Part shown: positions 42,415 to 51,671 of the stretch, piece by piece
How the letters are laid out: every line of letters starts with the position of its first letter
How positions within the stretch are numbered: position 1 is the first letter of the stretch
Origin: Gemmatimonadota bacterium
Lineage (GTDB): Bacteria > Gemmatimonadota > Gemmatimonadetes > Longimicrobiales > Gaopeijiaceae
DNA length: 64,000 bases
NCBI GenBank assembly: GCA_021295815.1
Contig: JAGWBQ010000010.1
Location: forward strand, 1 to 64,000
Reading direction: 5' to 3'
Translations under genes and position numbers: made by a program
Notes under the pieces: model-generated
Database searches by the model: none
Told to the model about the DNA's origin: nothing
Seen by the model: the letters and a program-made list of their open reading frames with translations, nothing else

Positions 42415-43571
42415 CCGAGAATCGCTCTGGCTATGGTCTGCTTCTGCATATTCGACGTTCCTTCGTAGATGGTGCCGATCTTGGCATCCCGATAGAGCTT
42501 TTCGACCGGATATTCCTTGGAGAACCCGTAACCTCCGTGAAGGTCCACGCAGATGGACGCCACGCTCTGGGCAACCTCGGACGATTTCAATTTGGCCATC
42601 GCGCTCTCGATGCGATAGGGTCGCCCCGAATCCTTGAGCCGGGCCGCGTTATAGACGAGAAGGCGCGCCGCCTCTATCTCCGTAGCCATCTCGGCCACCT
42701 GGAACTGCACGGCCTGGAAGTCGGCTACCGGGCGTCCGAACTGCTCCCGTTCCTTGACGTAGCGCCCGGTGTGATCGAGCGCGCCCTGCGCCAGACCGAC
42801 CATCTGAGCTCCGATCCCGATCCGCCCTTCGTTGAGAGTCTCGATGGCGACCTGGTAGCCTCGACCGACCTCTCCGAGCACTCTTGCTCCCGATACCCGA
42901 ACATCCTCGATAACGAGCTCGGTGGTCGAAGACGCCCGGATGCCGAGCTTGTCCTCGTGCTTGCCCACCGTGACCCCGGATGCATCGCGCTCGACGAGGA
43001 ACGCGGTGATGCCCTTGTAGCCGGCCCCCGGATCCACCGTGGCGAAAACGATGAAGAAGGACGCCTCTCCACCGTTGGTGATCCACATCTTGCGCCCGTT
43101 CAGCACCCAGTCGCCACCGTCCTTAACGGCGCGGCAGCGCAGCGCGAAGGCGTCGGAGCCGCTTCCGGCCTCAGAGAGCGAATAGGCTCCTACGGTGTCA
43201 GCGGCCAGTCGCGGCAACAACCAGGCGCATTGCTCCTCGCTCCCCCAGCGCATGATCGCGCTCGCGACCAGCGTGTTCTGGACATCCACGAAGACCCCGA
43301 CCGACGGATCCACGCGCGAAAGCTCCTCGACCACGAGGACCGTGGTGAAGAAGCTCGCTCCCGCACCTCCCATCTCCACCGGAATCTCGACACCCATCAG
43401 CCCCATCCCGAACAATTGCTCGATAACGTCGGGCGGTATCCTGCCCGCTCGTTCCATCTCGTCGACGCGAGGCGCGATCTCGGTCTCGACGAAACCTCGA
43501 ACGGCGTCGCGGAACATGGTCTCCTCCTCGTTCAGGAGAGTGAGGCCGGGATTGACGATGGCGGTGTCCAC
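42411..43571 (-). CDS. acyl-CoA dehydrogenase
   Basis: 386 residues from GTG 43571. FAD enzyme that forms the 2,3-double bond of acyl-CoA in beta-oxidation or branched-chain degradation. Motifs: AYSLSEAGSGSDAFALR, WVLNGRKMWITNGGEA, REQFGRPVADFQAVQF and the C-terminal GGYGFSKEYPVEKLYRDAKI followed by IYEGTSNMQ, where the Glu is the usual catalytic base of short-chain-type enzymes. The frame is open to 43661 but the extra residues are Pro/Arg-rich. First gene of the unit with tatA, methyltransferase and phosphatase. Confidence 0.93.
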   Translation of the reverse strand: MDTAIVNPGLTLLNEEETMFRDAVRGFVETEIAPRVDEMERAGRIPPDVIEQLFGMGLMGVEIPVEMGGAGASFFTTVLVVEELSRVDPSVGVFVDVQNTLVASAIMRWGSEEQCAWLLPRLAADTVGAYSLSEAGSGSDAFALRCRAVKDGGDWVLNGRKMWITNGGEASFFIVFATVDPGAGYKGITAFLVERDASGVTVGKHEDKLGIRASSTTELVIEDVRVSGARVLGEVGRGYQVAIETLNEGRIGIGAQMVGLAQGALDHTGRYVKEREQFGRPVADFQAVQFQVAEMATEIEAARLLVYNAARLKDSGRPYRIESAMAKLKSSEVAQSVASICVDLHGGYGFSKEYPVEKLYRDAKIGTIYEGTSNMQKQTIARAILG

Positions 43572-43807
43572 GGTCGGCAAGTGTCTTCGAGGCGGATGAG
43601 GGGAGGGGAAGGGGCGCGGCAGCGGGCGTCGGCACGCACCAGGAGTGCGCGACGCCAACATCTACCCCGATCTGCGGCTGCGAGTTCGGAAGCCGCTGCC
43701 CCGAACCTCTAACGTTTTACGTGGGTGGGCTGTCTAATGGACGACACGCTCCGGGGGCTTCGGAAGACGCTTCCGGGATTCTCGATCCGCCTTTCGGACG
43801 AAAAAGC

Positions 43808-44650
43808 ATGAAAGTACCGGCCTTCTCTTCAGTTCTTACGGCAATCGCCGTCGCGGCTCTCGGCGTCTCCCCCGCGGTCGCTCAGACATCGGGTGAGATC
43901 ACTTACACGCACACCGTCAAGCTGGAGTTCGATCTTCCTCCCGAGATGGCGGCGTTCAGGGACAGGATGCCCGAGTCGCGGGAACGGACGATGCTCGTGC
44001 GCTTCACCGGCGAAGCGTCGAACACGACCTTGGAACGCGGCCGAGGGCGCGGCGGTCCCGCCGCAGGCAGGGTGGAGTTTCGCCGCAGAGGCGGAGGAGG
44101 AGATATCGTCGTCCGCGGAAGCGACCGCAGGGTCAACATCGAACTCGGCGCCCTCGAGGCGATGCGCGGGGGCGGTCCGGCAGGAGGAGGGGCGGCCAAC
44201 ATGGGCGTGGTGTTGAACACCTTCCGGAGCTTCGAGACCGGCGAGATTATCGAGACCCGCGACCTGCTCGGGCGTAAGTTCCGGATTCCCGCCGAAGCTG
44301 CGGACATCGACTGGCGCATGACCGCCGAGCAGGCGATACACGAGGGGCACATGGTGATAAAGGCGACGGCCGATGTCGACGGCTCCGTCGTCGAGGCCTG
44401 GTTCACCCCCGAGATTCCCGTCCAAGGCGGGCCTGGGGCTTACGGGGGGCTCCCGGGCATGATCCTCGTCCTCAACATCGATGAAGGGCGCGAGCAGTAC
44501 TTCGCGACCGAGATCAAGCTGGGCGAGGTGGCTGAAGGATCGGTAACGCCACCTGAGGACGGCGAAGAGATGTCGCTGGAGGATTTCACGAAGATCGCTG
44601 AAGAGAAAGCCGAAGAACTAAGGAGCACAAGGCGTCGGGGGCGTGGATAG
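43808..44650 (+). CDS. GLPGLI-family exported protein
   Basis: 280 residues. Signal peptide FSSVLTAIAVAALGVSPAVAQ, then ITYTHTVKLEFDLPPEM, Gly/Arg-rich loops, ETRDLLGRKFRIP, DWRMTAEQAI and AWFTPEIPV followed by YGGLPGMILVL, the motif that names the GLPGLI family. Function is unknown; in Bacteroidota these genes lie beside TonB-dependent-receptor-like barrels, as here, where the next gene overlaps or follows within one base. Confidence 0.82.
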   Translation: MKVPAFSSVLTAIAVAALGVSPAVAQTSGEITYTHTVKLEFDLPPEMAAFRDRMPESRERTMLVRFTGEASNTTLERGRGRGGPAAGRVEFRRRGGGGDIVVRGSDRRVNIELGALEAMRGGGPAGGGAANMGVVLNTFRSFETGEIIETRDLLGRKFRIPAEAADIDWRMTAEQAIHEGHMVIKATADVDGSVVEAWFTPEIPVQGGPGAYGGLPGMILVLNIDEGREQYFATEIKLGEVAEGSVTPPEDGEEMSLEDFTKIAEEKAEELRSTRRRGRG

Positions 44651-44651
44651 G

Positions 44652-47513
44652 ATGAACTGCTTGAAGACGATGTGGACAGACGTGCGGAAGATCGGGGCGG
44701 GATGCGCCAGAGCGGGATCGAGTGTCGGGCTCGTCCTAGCGCTCGCCGGGTCGGCGCTCCTCGGCGGTCCGGTGGCGGACTCGCTGGCCGCGCAGGAGTA
44801 CCAGGTCCGCGGTGTGGTGGCCGACTCCTTAGGCGGAGGGGTCGAGAACGCGATGGTGGTCGCGCTGACGCGGCCGGATTCGGTGCTCGCGCGCTACAGC
44901 CTCACCAGCGCGGAGGGCAACTTCATCGTGAGCGGGCTCGGGCCCGGAGAGTACATCCTCCAGGTCACAATGATCGGATATGCGCCTTTCCGACGGGATT
45001 TCGCCATCATCGACTCGGATCTCGACGCCGGGGAGGTCAACCTCGTGGTAACCGCCCTGGAGCTGGACGAACTCGTGGTGAGCGTGGAGCACGTTCCCTT
45101 CGTCAACACCCGCGACACGCTTTCCTACAATCCGATGGCCTTCCAGACGCCGCCCAACTCCACGGTGGAGGACCTCCTTCGCAGACTTCCGGGAATCGAA
45201 GTGGACGACGACGGCTCGATCACGGCCCAAGGAGAGGACGTGGAGCAGGTCCTCGTGGACGGCAAGGAGTTCTTCGGCGGCGACCCGACGGTCGCCACCC
45301 GCAACCTCCCCGCCGACGCGATCAAGCAAGTCGACGTCTACGACAAGCAGTCCGACATGGCCGAGTTCACGGGGATCGCGGACGGCGACGACGAGCGCAC
45401 CATAGACCTCAAGCTCCGGGAAGAGGCGAAGGTGGGCCACTTCGGAAACGCCGGCGGAGCCCTCGGCAACGGCATGGGAGGCGTTCCGGCCCTCGTCGAC
45501 TTCCCCGAGGTCACTACCGGACCTTCGGGCGAGGGAGCCCGGTACAGCGGTTCGCTCAACCTCAACCGCTTTTCTCCGGAAACCCAGGTGACGTTGATCG
45601 CGGCAGGCAACAACGTCGGCCGGGCCGGGGTGGTTTCCGTCGGCGCCCGGGGTGGGGCCTTCAGCTCCGGTTCCGGTATCGGCGGAGGCGGCGGCGGATT
45701 CACGGAGAGCCTGAACCTGGGACTGAACGGCAGTCGTGACTTCGGGGAGGACAACTGGCTCAGGGGGAGCTACTTCTTCAACAACGCCGAGAACCTGAGC
45801 GACCAGGCCCTGCAGCGGAGCGGCCTCATCGGCCCGACCGCCGGCACGTTCTCGGACGAGACGAGCCGACGCGCCAGCGACAACCTCAACCACAGGCTGA
45901 ACCTCAACGCGCAGGTGTCGTTCTCGGAGGGTCACGATCTCCGTCTGCGAATGAACGGCGGCCTTCGGTCCAATTTCTCGTCGATGCAGTCCGCCGAGGT
46001 GACGCGTTCGCTGGTGGGGGATCTCATCAACTCGGCGATCACGGACAACAATTCCGATTCCGACGAGCTGAACGGGAGCGGCACGCTGACCTGGCGCAAG
46101 CGGCTGCGGGAGAACGGACAGAGCCTGATAGCGGAGGTGCGCAGCAGCTTCGAGGAGACCGACGACTCCACCGACCTCGTCTCGACCCTGACCGGCGTCG
46201 ATCGCGCCGGTGACGGGATACGGGAGATCAATCAGTTCCAGTCGCTCGACGGGCAGACCTGGAGCAATTCGGTTCGTCTCTCTCTGACCCAGCCCCTCAC
46301 CGAAGGCAACACGCTAGAACTCTTCGCTCGTCGCAACGCGACCCTGGAAGATCGCGACAATCGGGTGAGCGATCTTCTGAACGGATCCTACGTACTCAAC
46401 CCGCAGCAGAGCTCCGGCTTCGAGCGTGCCTACTCATACCTGCGCGGCGGGGCCCGTTTCAGCCACAGCAACGAAAGCTCTTGGGCCACGCTCGGCCTGC
46501 AGGTCCAGCGCTCGAATCTCGACGGCACTGTCGTCGGCAGGGACGAGAGCATCGAGAACGGATACACCCACCTGATCTCCAATCTGGAGTACAAGAGCCA
46601 GCCCAAGGACGGGCACACCGTCACCCTCAGCTACGGCGGATCGACGCGGGAGCCTTCCCTCAACCAGCTCCAACCCTACTCGAACAACACCAACCCGCTC
46701 AACGTCTACGTCGGTAACCCGGACCTGCAACCCGAATACAGACACCGGATCAGGGCGGACTATCGCTTTTTCGACCAGTTCAGCTTCCTGAACATCTTCA
46801 CCTACACCGGATTTACGTACACGCACAACGACATTTCCACCGCGCGCACCTTCGACGAGCGCGGTTTCCAGACTCGGACGCCCATAAATCTGGGGTCGTC
46901 CTGGAATACGAACGTCGGGGTCAACTTCGGTACCCCGGTGCGCAGGCTGGGACTCGACTTGGACCTCGACTATCGCTTCGATTGGGCGGAGTCGAGCGAG
47001 CGGATCAACCTGCTTGCCAACGACAACCGGGTGATGGGCAACAGCGTCGAGATCGGGATCGACAACCGCTCCAAGGACCGGATCGACATCAGGGCGTCTG
47101 CGGAATTCAACTTCAACGACGTGCGCTACTCCCTGAACGAGGAGCTCAACCGCACCTACATGAACAGCAGCTACTCGACCACGGGCACCCTGTACTTCGG
47201 GGACGGATGGGAGCTGGAGTCGGCGGCGCGCTACCAGGTGTACGACCAGGACGTGCTCGGCGAGGGAGCGGAGATCCAGGTCGAGAACGCGGTTTTCTGG
47301 AACGCCGAGCTCTCAAAGCGTCTGATGAACGACCGCGTGTCGCTGGTGCTGGGGGTGTCCGACATTCTCGACCAGAACCAAGGCATCGACATCGCGAACA
47401 CCGCCAACTACATCCAGGAGAGCCGCTCGACCTCCCTCGGGCGTCTGATCATGCTCCGCCTCGACTACCGGCTGGGCACGAATCTCATGCGCATGGGGAG
47501 AGGACGGAGGTAG
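44652..47513 (+). CDS. TonB-dependent-receptor-like outer membrane protein with carboxypeptidase-regulatory domain
   Basis: About 953 residues from ATG 44652 (GTG 44643 overlaps the GLPGLI stop). Signal peptide SSVGLVLALAGSALLGGPVA, a CarboxypepD-regulatory-like domain (YQVRGVVADSLGGGVENAMV to GEVNLVV), a plug (TVEDLLRRLPGIEVDDDGSI, GEDVEQVLVDGKEFFGGDPT) and a ~650-residue beta barrel ending LRLDYRLGTNLMRMGRGRR. No TonB box stands out. Likely works with the GLPGLI protein in the outer membrane; cargo unknown. Confidence 0.83.
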   Translation: MNCLKTMWTDVRKIGAGCARAGSSVGLVLALAGSALLGGPVADSLAAQEYQVRGVVADSLGGGVENAMVVALTRPDSVLARYSLTSAEGNFIVSGLGPGEYILQVTMIGYAPFRRDFAIIDSDLDAGEVNLVVTALELDELVVSVEHVPFVNTRDTLSYNPMAFQTPPNSTVEDLLRRLPGIEVDDDGSITAQGEDVEQVLVDGKEFFGGDPTVATRNLPADAIKQVDVYDKQSDMAEFTGIADGDDERTIDLKLREEAKVGHFGNAGGALGNGMGGVPALVDFPEVTTGPSGEGARYSGSLNLNRFSPETQVTLIAAGNNVGRAGVVSVGARGGAFSSGSGIGGGGGGFTESLNLGLNGSRDFGEDNWLRGSYFFNNAENLSDQALQRSGLIGPTAGTFSDETSRRASDNLNHRLNLNAQVSFSEGHDLRLRMNGGLRSNFSSMQSAEVTRSLVGDLINSAITDNNSDSDELNGSGTLTWRKRLRENGQSLIAEVRSSFEETDDSTDLVSTLTGVDRAGDGIREINQFQSLDGQTWSNSVRLSLTQPLTEGNTLELFARRNATLEDRDNRVSDLLNGSYVLNPQQSSGFERAYSYLRGGARFSHSNESSWATLGLQVQRSNLDGTVVGRDESIENGYTHLISNLEYKSQPKDGHTVTLSYGGSTREPSLNQLQPYSNNTNPLNVYVGNPDLQPEYRHRIRADYRFFDQFSFLNIFTYTGFTYTHNDISTARTFDERGFQTRTPINLGSSWNTNVGVNFGTPVRRLGLDLDLDYRFDWAESSERINLLANDNRVMGNSVEIGIDNRSKDRIDIRASAEFNFNDVRYSLNEELNRTYMNSSYSTTGTLYFGDGWELESAARYQVYDQDVLGEGAEIQVENAVFWNAELSKRLMNDRVSLVLGVSDILDQNQGIDIANTANYIQESRSTSLGRLIMLRLDYRLGTNLMRMGRGRR

Positions 47514-47533
47514 CGGGGGGGATAGACACGCTC

Positions 47534-47574
47534 GGCCCCGCAGTGTTGATGAATCGCGTCATGGATGCGGGGCC
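47534..47574. terminator. hairpin between convergent genes (bidirectional terminator candidate)
   Basis: GGCCCCGCA (47534-47542) pairs with TGCGGGGCC (47566-47574); an inner TGATG/CGTCA stem can extend it. It lies 20 bases after the barrel stop and 13 before the stop of the convergent gene. No U-tract on either side, so termination is inferred from position. A related block occurs at 48150-48192. Confidence 0.5.
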
Positions 47575-47587
47575 GCCTACTAACCTC

Positions 47588-48037
47588 CTACCCTCGCCTT
47601 CCAACGAGCCGGGCGCCGAATACCGCGCCGACGACGCCCAGCACGGGATTGACGAAAGCCATCCACATGGGCTGCCGTGCCGTCGTCATGGCGGCCGCCA
47701 TGTCCACGTCTACGGGACGCGGTCCCGGTGCGGTGCCGGGTTCGGTCATCTGGAGGAACGCAGAGAGGATCCCGGTCAGGATCACGATGCCCACCAGTAT
47801 CCAAAGTCCCGCCGGCCCGTCCGAGATCTTCGCGCAGGTCGCGCCGCCCGCCACAGCCGCCGCCAGCCCGACCGCGATCGACCCCACGATCCAGCCCGAT
47901 GAAACATCCCAGGCTTCCGGCTGAAAGGCTCCGTCCGGGCCGAGGATCGTCCATAGGGCGGACATGAGACCGAACACGAGCGCGGTCATGGCGATCCAAC
48001 CGACCACGGCTGCTCCGATATTTCGTGCAGAGGGCAT
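47588..48037 (-). CDS. hypothetical integral membrane protein
   Basis: 149 residues with four predicted spans: GAAVVGWIAMTALVFGLMSA, WIVGSIAVGLAAAVAGGATC, GLWILVGIVILTGILSAFLQ and MWMAFVNPVLGVVGAVFGAR. ATG 48037 has GGGAGA about 9 bases upstream. No conserved motif I can name. It stands alone between a terminator-like hairpin and the vapC end, flanked by an imperfect repeat (see findings). Confidence 0.65.
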   Translation of the reverse strand: MPSARNIGAAVVGWIAMTALVFGLMSALWTILGPDGAFQPEAWDVSSGWIVGSIAVGLAAAVAGGATCAKISDGPAGLWILVGIVILTGILSAFLQMTEPGTAPGPRPVDVDMAAAMTTARQPMWMAFVNPVLGVVGAVFGARLVGRRG

Positions 48038-48227
48038 TGTAGAGTTCTCCCAAAGTGAGATTGCGAATCGATCCGCGTACCGAGACCCTAATACTACCTT
48101 GGGAGGTGCGCCCCCGGCAAGCGGCGGCGACGCTCGACCCTAGGACCGGAGCGGTGTTGCGGGATCGGGTCATGGGTGCGGGGCCGCTTCACCCAGCATC
48201 GGTAGACTCCATGGGATTCCGGCCTGT

Positions 48228-48608
48228 TCACAGCGGTCGCCCGACCGACCCCAGCTTTTCGAAGTCGGAATCGGCGGACTCGAGTTCGGCGTCGTGCTGG
48301 AGAGCGCATGCGGCAATCAAGACATCAGTAGCCGGAACCGTCACCCCTCGGGTCCGAGCCTGCGCTGCCAACCCGAACGCCGTGGTCCACACGTCGGCGT
48401 CGATCGGTGCCTCCGGCAGCACTCGAGCGAACTCTCGCAACACCTTTCGCTCTCGGGCACCCCGGGCGCCGTTCCAGAGTTCGAGCTGCACAATGGGGCA
48501 CCAACAGGCTTCCCCGCTCTTGAGTGCCGCCTGTACGCGAGCACGGACGGCGGTGTCGCCATTCGGGCGAAGCAGGTGAATCCAGGACGACGTGTCCACG
48601 AGTATCAA
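48228..48608 (-). CDS. vapC: VapC-family PIN-domain toxin
   Basis: 126 residues. PIN-domain acidic residues are in place: Asp5 (ILVDTSSWI), Glu43 (VQLELWNG), Asp95 (VPATDVLIAA) and Asp113 (ESADSDFEK). These bind Mg for cleavage of RNA, typically a tRNA or rRNA. The ATG lies four bases after the stop of the antitoxin gene, so the pair is one operon. Confidence 0.9.
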   Translation of the reverse strand: MILVDTSSWIHLLRPNGDTAVRARVQAALKSGEACWCPIVQLELWNGARGARERKVLREFARVLPEAPIDADVWTTAFGLAAQARTRGVTVPATDVLIAACALQHDAELESADSDFEKLGSVGRPL

Positions 48609-48612
48609 TCGT

Positions 48613-48816
48613 TCATCCCCGCCGCCTAGCTGCCTGAAGTTCTTCGGGAGTGATCAGGTCGGGGCAGGTTCCTGCGTACCTGGCGAGTTCCGCCATTCGC
48701 ATGCGCTGGTTGAAATACACGATTGCGCCGACGACCGCTTCCCGCTTCGTCTTCGCTTTGGTGAAGCGAATCGCATCCGCCAATTCCTGATCGGGAATAT
48801 CTACGGTGGTCTTCAT
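48613..48816 (-). CDS. vapB: VapB-family antitoxin
   Basis: 67 residues, MKTTVDIPDQELADAIRFTK then AKTKREAVVGAIVYFNQRMR, a ribbon-helix-helix/type II VapB start, followed by a flexible C-terminus (CPDLITPEELQAARRRG) expected to block the toxin's active site. It should bind the AT-rich promoter region just upstream and repress the operon. No Shine-Dalgarno site precedes the ATG. Confidence 0.88.
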   Translation of the reverse strand: MKTTVDIPDQELADAIRFTKAKTKREAVVGAIVYFNQRMRMAELARYAGTCPDLITPEELQAARRRG

Positions 48817-48822
48817 GGTTAC

Positions 48823-48851
48823 AGAATAATAGGAATGAGAATATCACGCAA
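48823..48851 (-). promoter_or_regulatory. vapBC promoter, probably giving a leaderless transcript
   Basis: On the minus strand TTGCGT (48851-48846), 17 bases, TATTCT (48828-48823). The ATG is only six bases beyond the -10, so transcription would start at or next to the start codon. The surrounding AT-rich block contains GAATATTC and partly symmetrical ATATTC elements that could be antitoxin operators. Confidence 0.5.
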
Positions 48852-49054
48852 CGATCAGAATATTCCGCCGAGGGGATACGACACGGGGGTTCGACGGGGC
48901 CGGCCCTTATGGGGTACCCGCATGCTTGCCGGTCGGCGACGTGGTATTCACTGTCTGGCCGGACACTGAATGGGAGCTCACCCTGGCCGCTCCTTTCGCC
49001 GCCCCGAACCGCGTCCGCTCGGCTTCGAGGGCTACCGGTAGCTTTCTACCCGCG

Positions 49055-50344
49055 TCAACCCTCCGCCAGTCCGATTCTCCAGATCCGTCCGACCTTGGAG
49101 TCGCTCACGTACACCGCTCCGTCGGGCCCGACCGCCACGCCCGTCGGGCGGTAGGCGGCCTGCGCCGGCGAGGTGACCTGGCCGCCGGAGAAGCCGTCGG
49201 CGAAGACCTCCCAGTCTCCGGTCGGGCTTCCGTTCCGGAATGGAACCCAGACCACGCTGTAGCCGCCCTGGACGGGAGATCGGTTCCAGGAACCGTGGAA
49301 GGCTACGAAGGCGCCGTCACGGTATTCCTCCGGCAAGGGCTCTCCGACCGAAAACGCCATTGCGTTCGGCGCCCAGTGAGCCGGTAGCCCGAGCTCCGGG
49401 GAATCGACGTCCGCGCAACGCCCCTGGGCGGATCCGTCGCCGCCGTACTCCGGCGCCAGAATCTTCCGGTTCGCGCCGGGGTCGTGGTAGCAGTAGGGCC
49501 AGCCGAAATCCGCGCCTTCCGTGAGGTGGACGAACTCCTCGGACGGATTCTCGGATCCCTCTTGGGAGCTGTAGAACTGGGGCCAGAGCTCACGCAACTG
49601 ATCCCGACCATGGACCACCGAGTAGAGCTCGTGCGTCGTCGGGTGGACGGCGAGCGCGGCCGCGTTGCGAACCCCGGTGGCGAACCGGACGCCGTCGGAC
49701 TGCCCCTGCCCTGTGAGGTCAGTCCTGAAACGCCAGACGCCCGCGCGGCGTTCCAGTGCGTCGCAGGGGTCCTTGCCGGCCACGCCGGGAGTGCGCGGCG
49801 GGTCCTGGCAGGCGTTCCCCGGAGAGCCGATGCCGACGAAGATCCAACCGTCGGGGTGGAGCGCGACGCTCTTGTGGCGGTGGTTGCGGTTGGCGGGGAG
49901 GCCGGAGACCACCACCTGCGGCGTCCCGACGGGGGTGAGCGAACCGGAAGCGAGCGCGTAGCGGAGCACGGAGGACTCGGTGGCGAGATAGAGCGTCTCC
50001 GCACCCAGCGCGATCCCGCTTCCACCGTTGTCGCCCCAGCGTTCGGTCAGATCGGCGCGACCGTCGCCGTCGGTGTCGCGGAGGGCCACGACCCCGCCTC
50101 GGCTGCTCGAATTCCTGATCGCGACGAAGACGTCGCCGTTGGCCGCGACCGCGAGTTGCCTGGCCGCGCCCACGCCAGTGTGGAAGACGCGGGCGCAGAA
50201 TCCGTCCGGGACGTTTATGGAGCGATCGCAGAGCGAGGTGGGCGGAGGTTCGGTCGTCACCTCCGGGGCGTGGGTGTCGCCTCCGCACGCGGCCAGCGCG
50301 AGCGCGGCCGCGGCTGCGAGGGACAAGCGGTTTGGTCTGAGCAT
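49055..50344 (-). CDS. sorbosone dehydrogenase-like beta-propeller lipoprotein
   Basis: 429 residues. Lipobox LALAAC. Propeller repeats with VALRDTDGDGRADLTERWGD, NRNHRHKSVALHPDGWIFVG, GVRNAAALAVHPTTHELYSV, DFGWPYCYHDPG and AFHGSWNRSPVQGGYSVVWV, the pattern of the PQQ-dependent L-sorbosone/glucose dehydrogenase family. Several cysteines (LCDRS, CARVF, ACQDPP, PCDAL, RCADVD) may form disulfides. It probably oxidises a sugar or related compound outside the cytoplasm, but cofactor binding is not proven. The 200 bases before vapB and 170 before propeller g hold nothing clear. Confidence 0.8.
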   Translation of the reverse strand: MLRPNRLSLAAAAALALAACGGDTHAPEVTTEPPPTSLCDRSINVPDGFCARVFHTGVGAARQLAVAANGDVFVAIRNSSSRGGVVALRDTDGDGRADLTERWGDNGGSGIALGAETLYLATESSVLRYALASGSLTPVGTPQVVVSGLPANRNHRHKSVALHPDGWIFVGIGSPGNACQDPPRTPGVAGKDPCDALERRAGVWRFRTDLTGQGQSDGVRFATGVRNAAALAVHPTTHELYSVVHGRDQLRELWPQFYSSQEGSENPSEEFVHLTEGADFGWPYCYHDPGANRKILAPEYGGDGSAQGRCADVDSPELGLPAHWAPNAMAFSVGEPLPEEYRDGAFVAFHGSWNRSPVQGGYSVVWVPFRNGSPTGDWEVFADGFSGGQVTSPAQAAYRPTGVAVGPDGAVYVSDSKVGRIWRIGLAEG

Positions 50345-50513
50345 CGGGAATCGTCGGCGAGGAAACGGTCACCACAGCGTTGGTATACGCCGGAGGCTGG
50401 AGAGTATTCCAAGGGCGGGCGGCTAACCCGTCGCGTTCGTCAGCGACTTTGCCCCGCCTGCCGTAGCTCCGGCGGCGCAGCGAGGACCTGCGCCGCCGGA
50501 GTACACCTCGCCG

Positions 50514-51671
50514 TTACGAGGGACGCCGACGCTCCCGAACAACGATGTCGGTTTCGGTCGGGTCGGTGCCGGCCCCCAGAGCCGGGTCATTCTCGTGCTC
50601 AGACCGTTGGGACTCCGAGGTCAGTGACGGAAACATCCCCGGACAGGCCTCGCCGCTTATCCGCCGAATCGGGTGCAGTTTGACCAGGCCTGAGGTGTAG
50701 AGCACCGTCCGAGTCGGCCGGCCGTTCCGGACGGTATCCTCATAGTCCTTGTACAAGACCAAGGCGCTGTCCTCCACGATGCCTCCGAATGAGATGGTGG
50801 GATTCGGGTCGTTTATCCGTATCACCGCGTAGCAACCGCTCCGGGGGTCGATCACCGCGCCCGCGACTTCGAGGACAATTCCCCTGACCAGCACCAGGTT
50901 GCCGTGTCCGTCTCCTGCCAGGCGCAGTTTCCGATTCCACGGGACCCGGCCTTCGGCGAACTCGGACGGGGGAAGAATCTTTCCCTCCCCACCGTTCAGG
51001 CTGTAGCTGAACACCGTGTCCGCGGCATCCTCGAAGGCGGCCACGGTGTAGGCCGACTCGCCAATGCAGAACATCGAGGTAGGCCGACTGGTAACCTTAG
51101 CTACGATTTCCTGCACGGTCCCGTGGAAGGGGAGCGCCTCTCCCTGAACGACGCCGGCGCCAAGAATCTTGTCCCCCGAGCGACCCTTTCTGACCACTCC
51201 GCCCCACGACGGGACGGCAGGTGAACCGCCGAGGTCGCACACTGCGGAACCGCCACCCGGAACCACCGGCCGCCAAAAATCTTCGACGACCTGGCCCAGT
51301 GAGTCGAGGTGCAGAACCCGGCCGTCACCGAGGACGTACAGTCCTCCGGCGGATGCCTGCGACACCGCCCTGACCGTGCTGGGGAGTTCGCGCGGACCCT
51401 CGCCCTTCGGTATCCGTACCAGACGATCCGGTTCACCGGTAAGAAGCGAGAAACCCATGACGTCGTCCGGGTGCTCCAGGTCGACCGCGTACAGGAGGTC
51501 GCGTTCGTGGTCGACGAGGAAGCGCCCGCCGGGGAGAATGGCCCTCCACTCGTCGTTGATCACGTCCCTGCCGGAGCCGAGGTCGATCTCGAGAATCTGC
51601 TGGGCGAAGGCGGTCTCCCCGCCGGCAAGCACAGCGATGGCTCCCAAGACGGTTCTGGTCAGCAGGGTCAT
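50514..51671 (-). CDS. secreted 6-bladed beta-propeller protein g (unit 4)
   Basis: 385 residues from ATG 51671, which shares a base with the stop of the small secreted protein upstream (TGATG). Signal peptide LTRTVLGAIAVLAGGETAFA, mature start QQILEIDLGSGRD, signature PKGEGPRELPS, and C-terminal SGCYAVIRIND, VEDSALVLYKDYED, LHPIRRISGEACPGMFPS. It is the intact paralogue of propeller c (17187-18308) in unit 1, although on the opposite strand and 33 kb away. Ligand unknown. Confidence 0.78.
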   Translation of the reverse strand: MTLLTRTVLGAIAVLAGGETAFAQQILEIDLGSGRDVINDEWRAILPGGRFLVDHERDLLYAVDLEHPDDVMGFSLLTGEPDRLVRIPKGEGPRELPSTVRAVSQASAGGLYVLGDGRVLHLDSLGQVVEDFWRPVVPGGGSAVCDLGGSPAVPSWGGVVRKGRSGDKILGAGVVQGEALPFHGTVQEIVAKVTSRPTSMFCIGESAYTVAAFEDAADTVFSYSLNGGEGKILPPSEFAEGRVPWNRKLRLAGDGHGNLVLVRGIVLEVAGAVIDPRSGCYAVIRINDPNPTISFGGIVEDSALVLYKDYEDTVRNGRPTRTVLYTSGLVKLHPIRRISGEACPGMFPSLTSESQRSEHENDPALGAGTDPTETDIVVRERRRPS

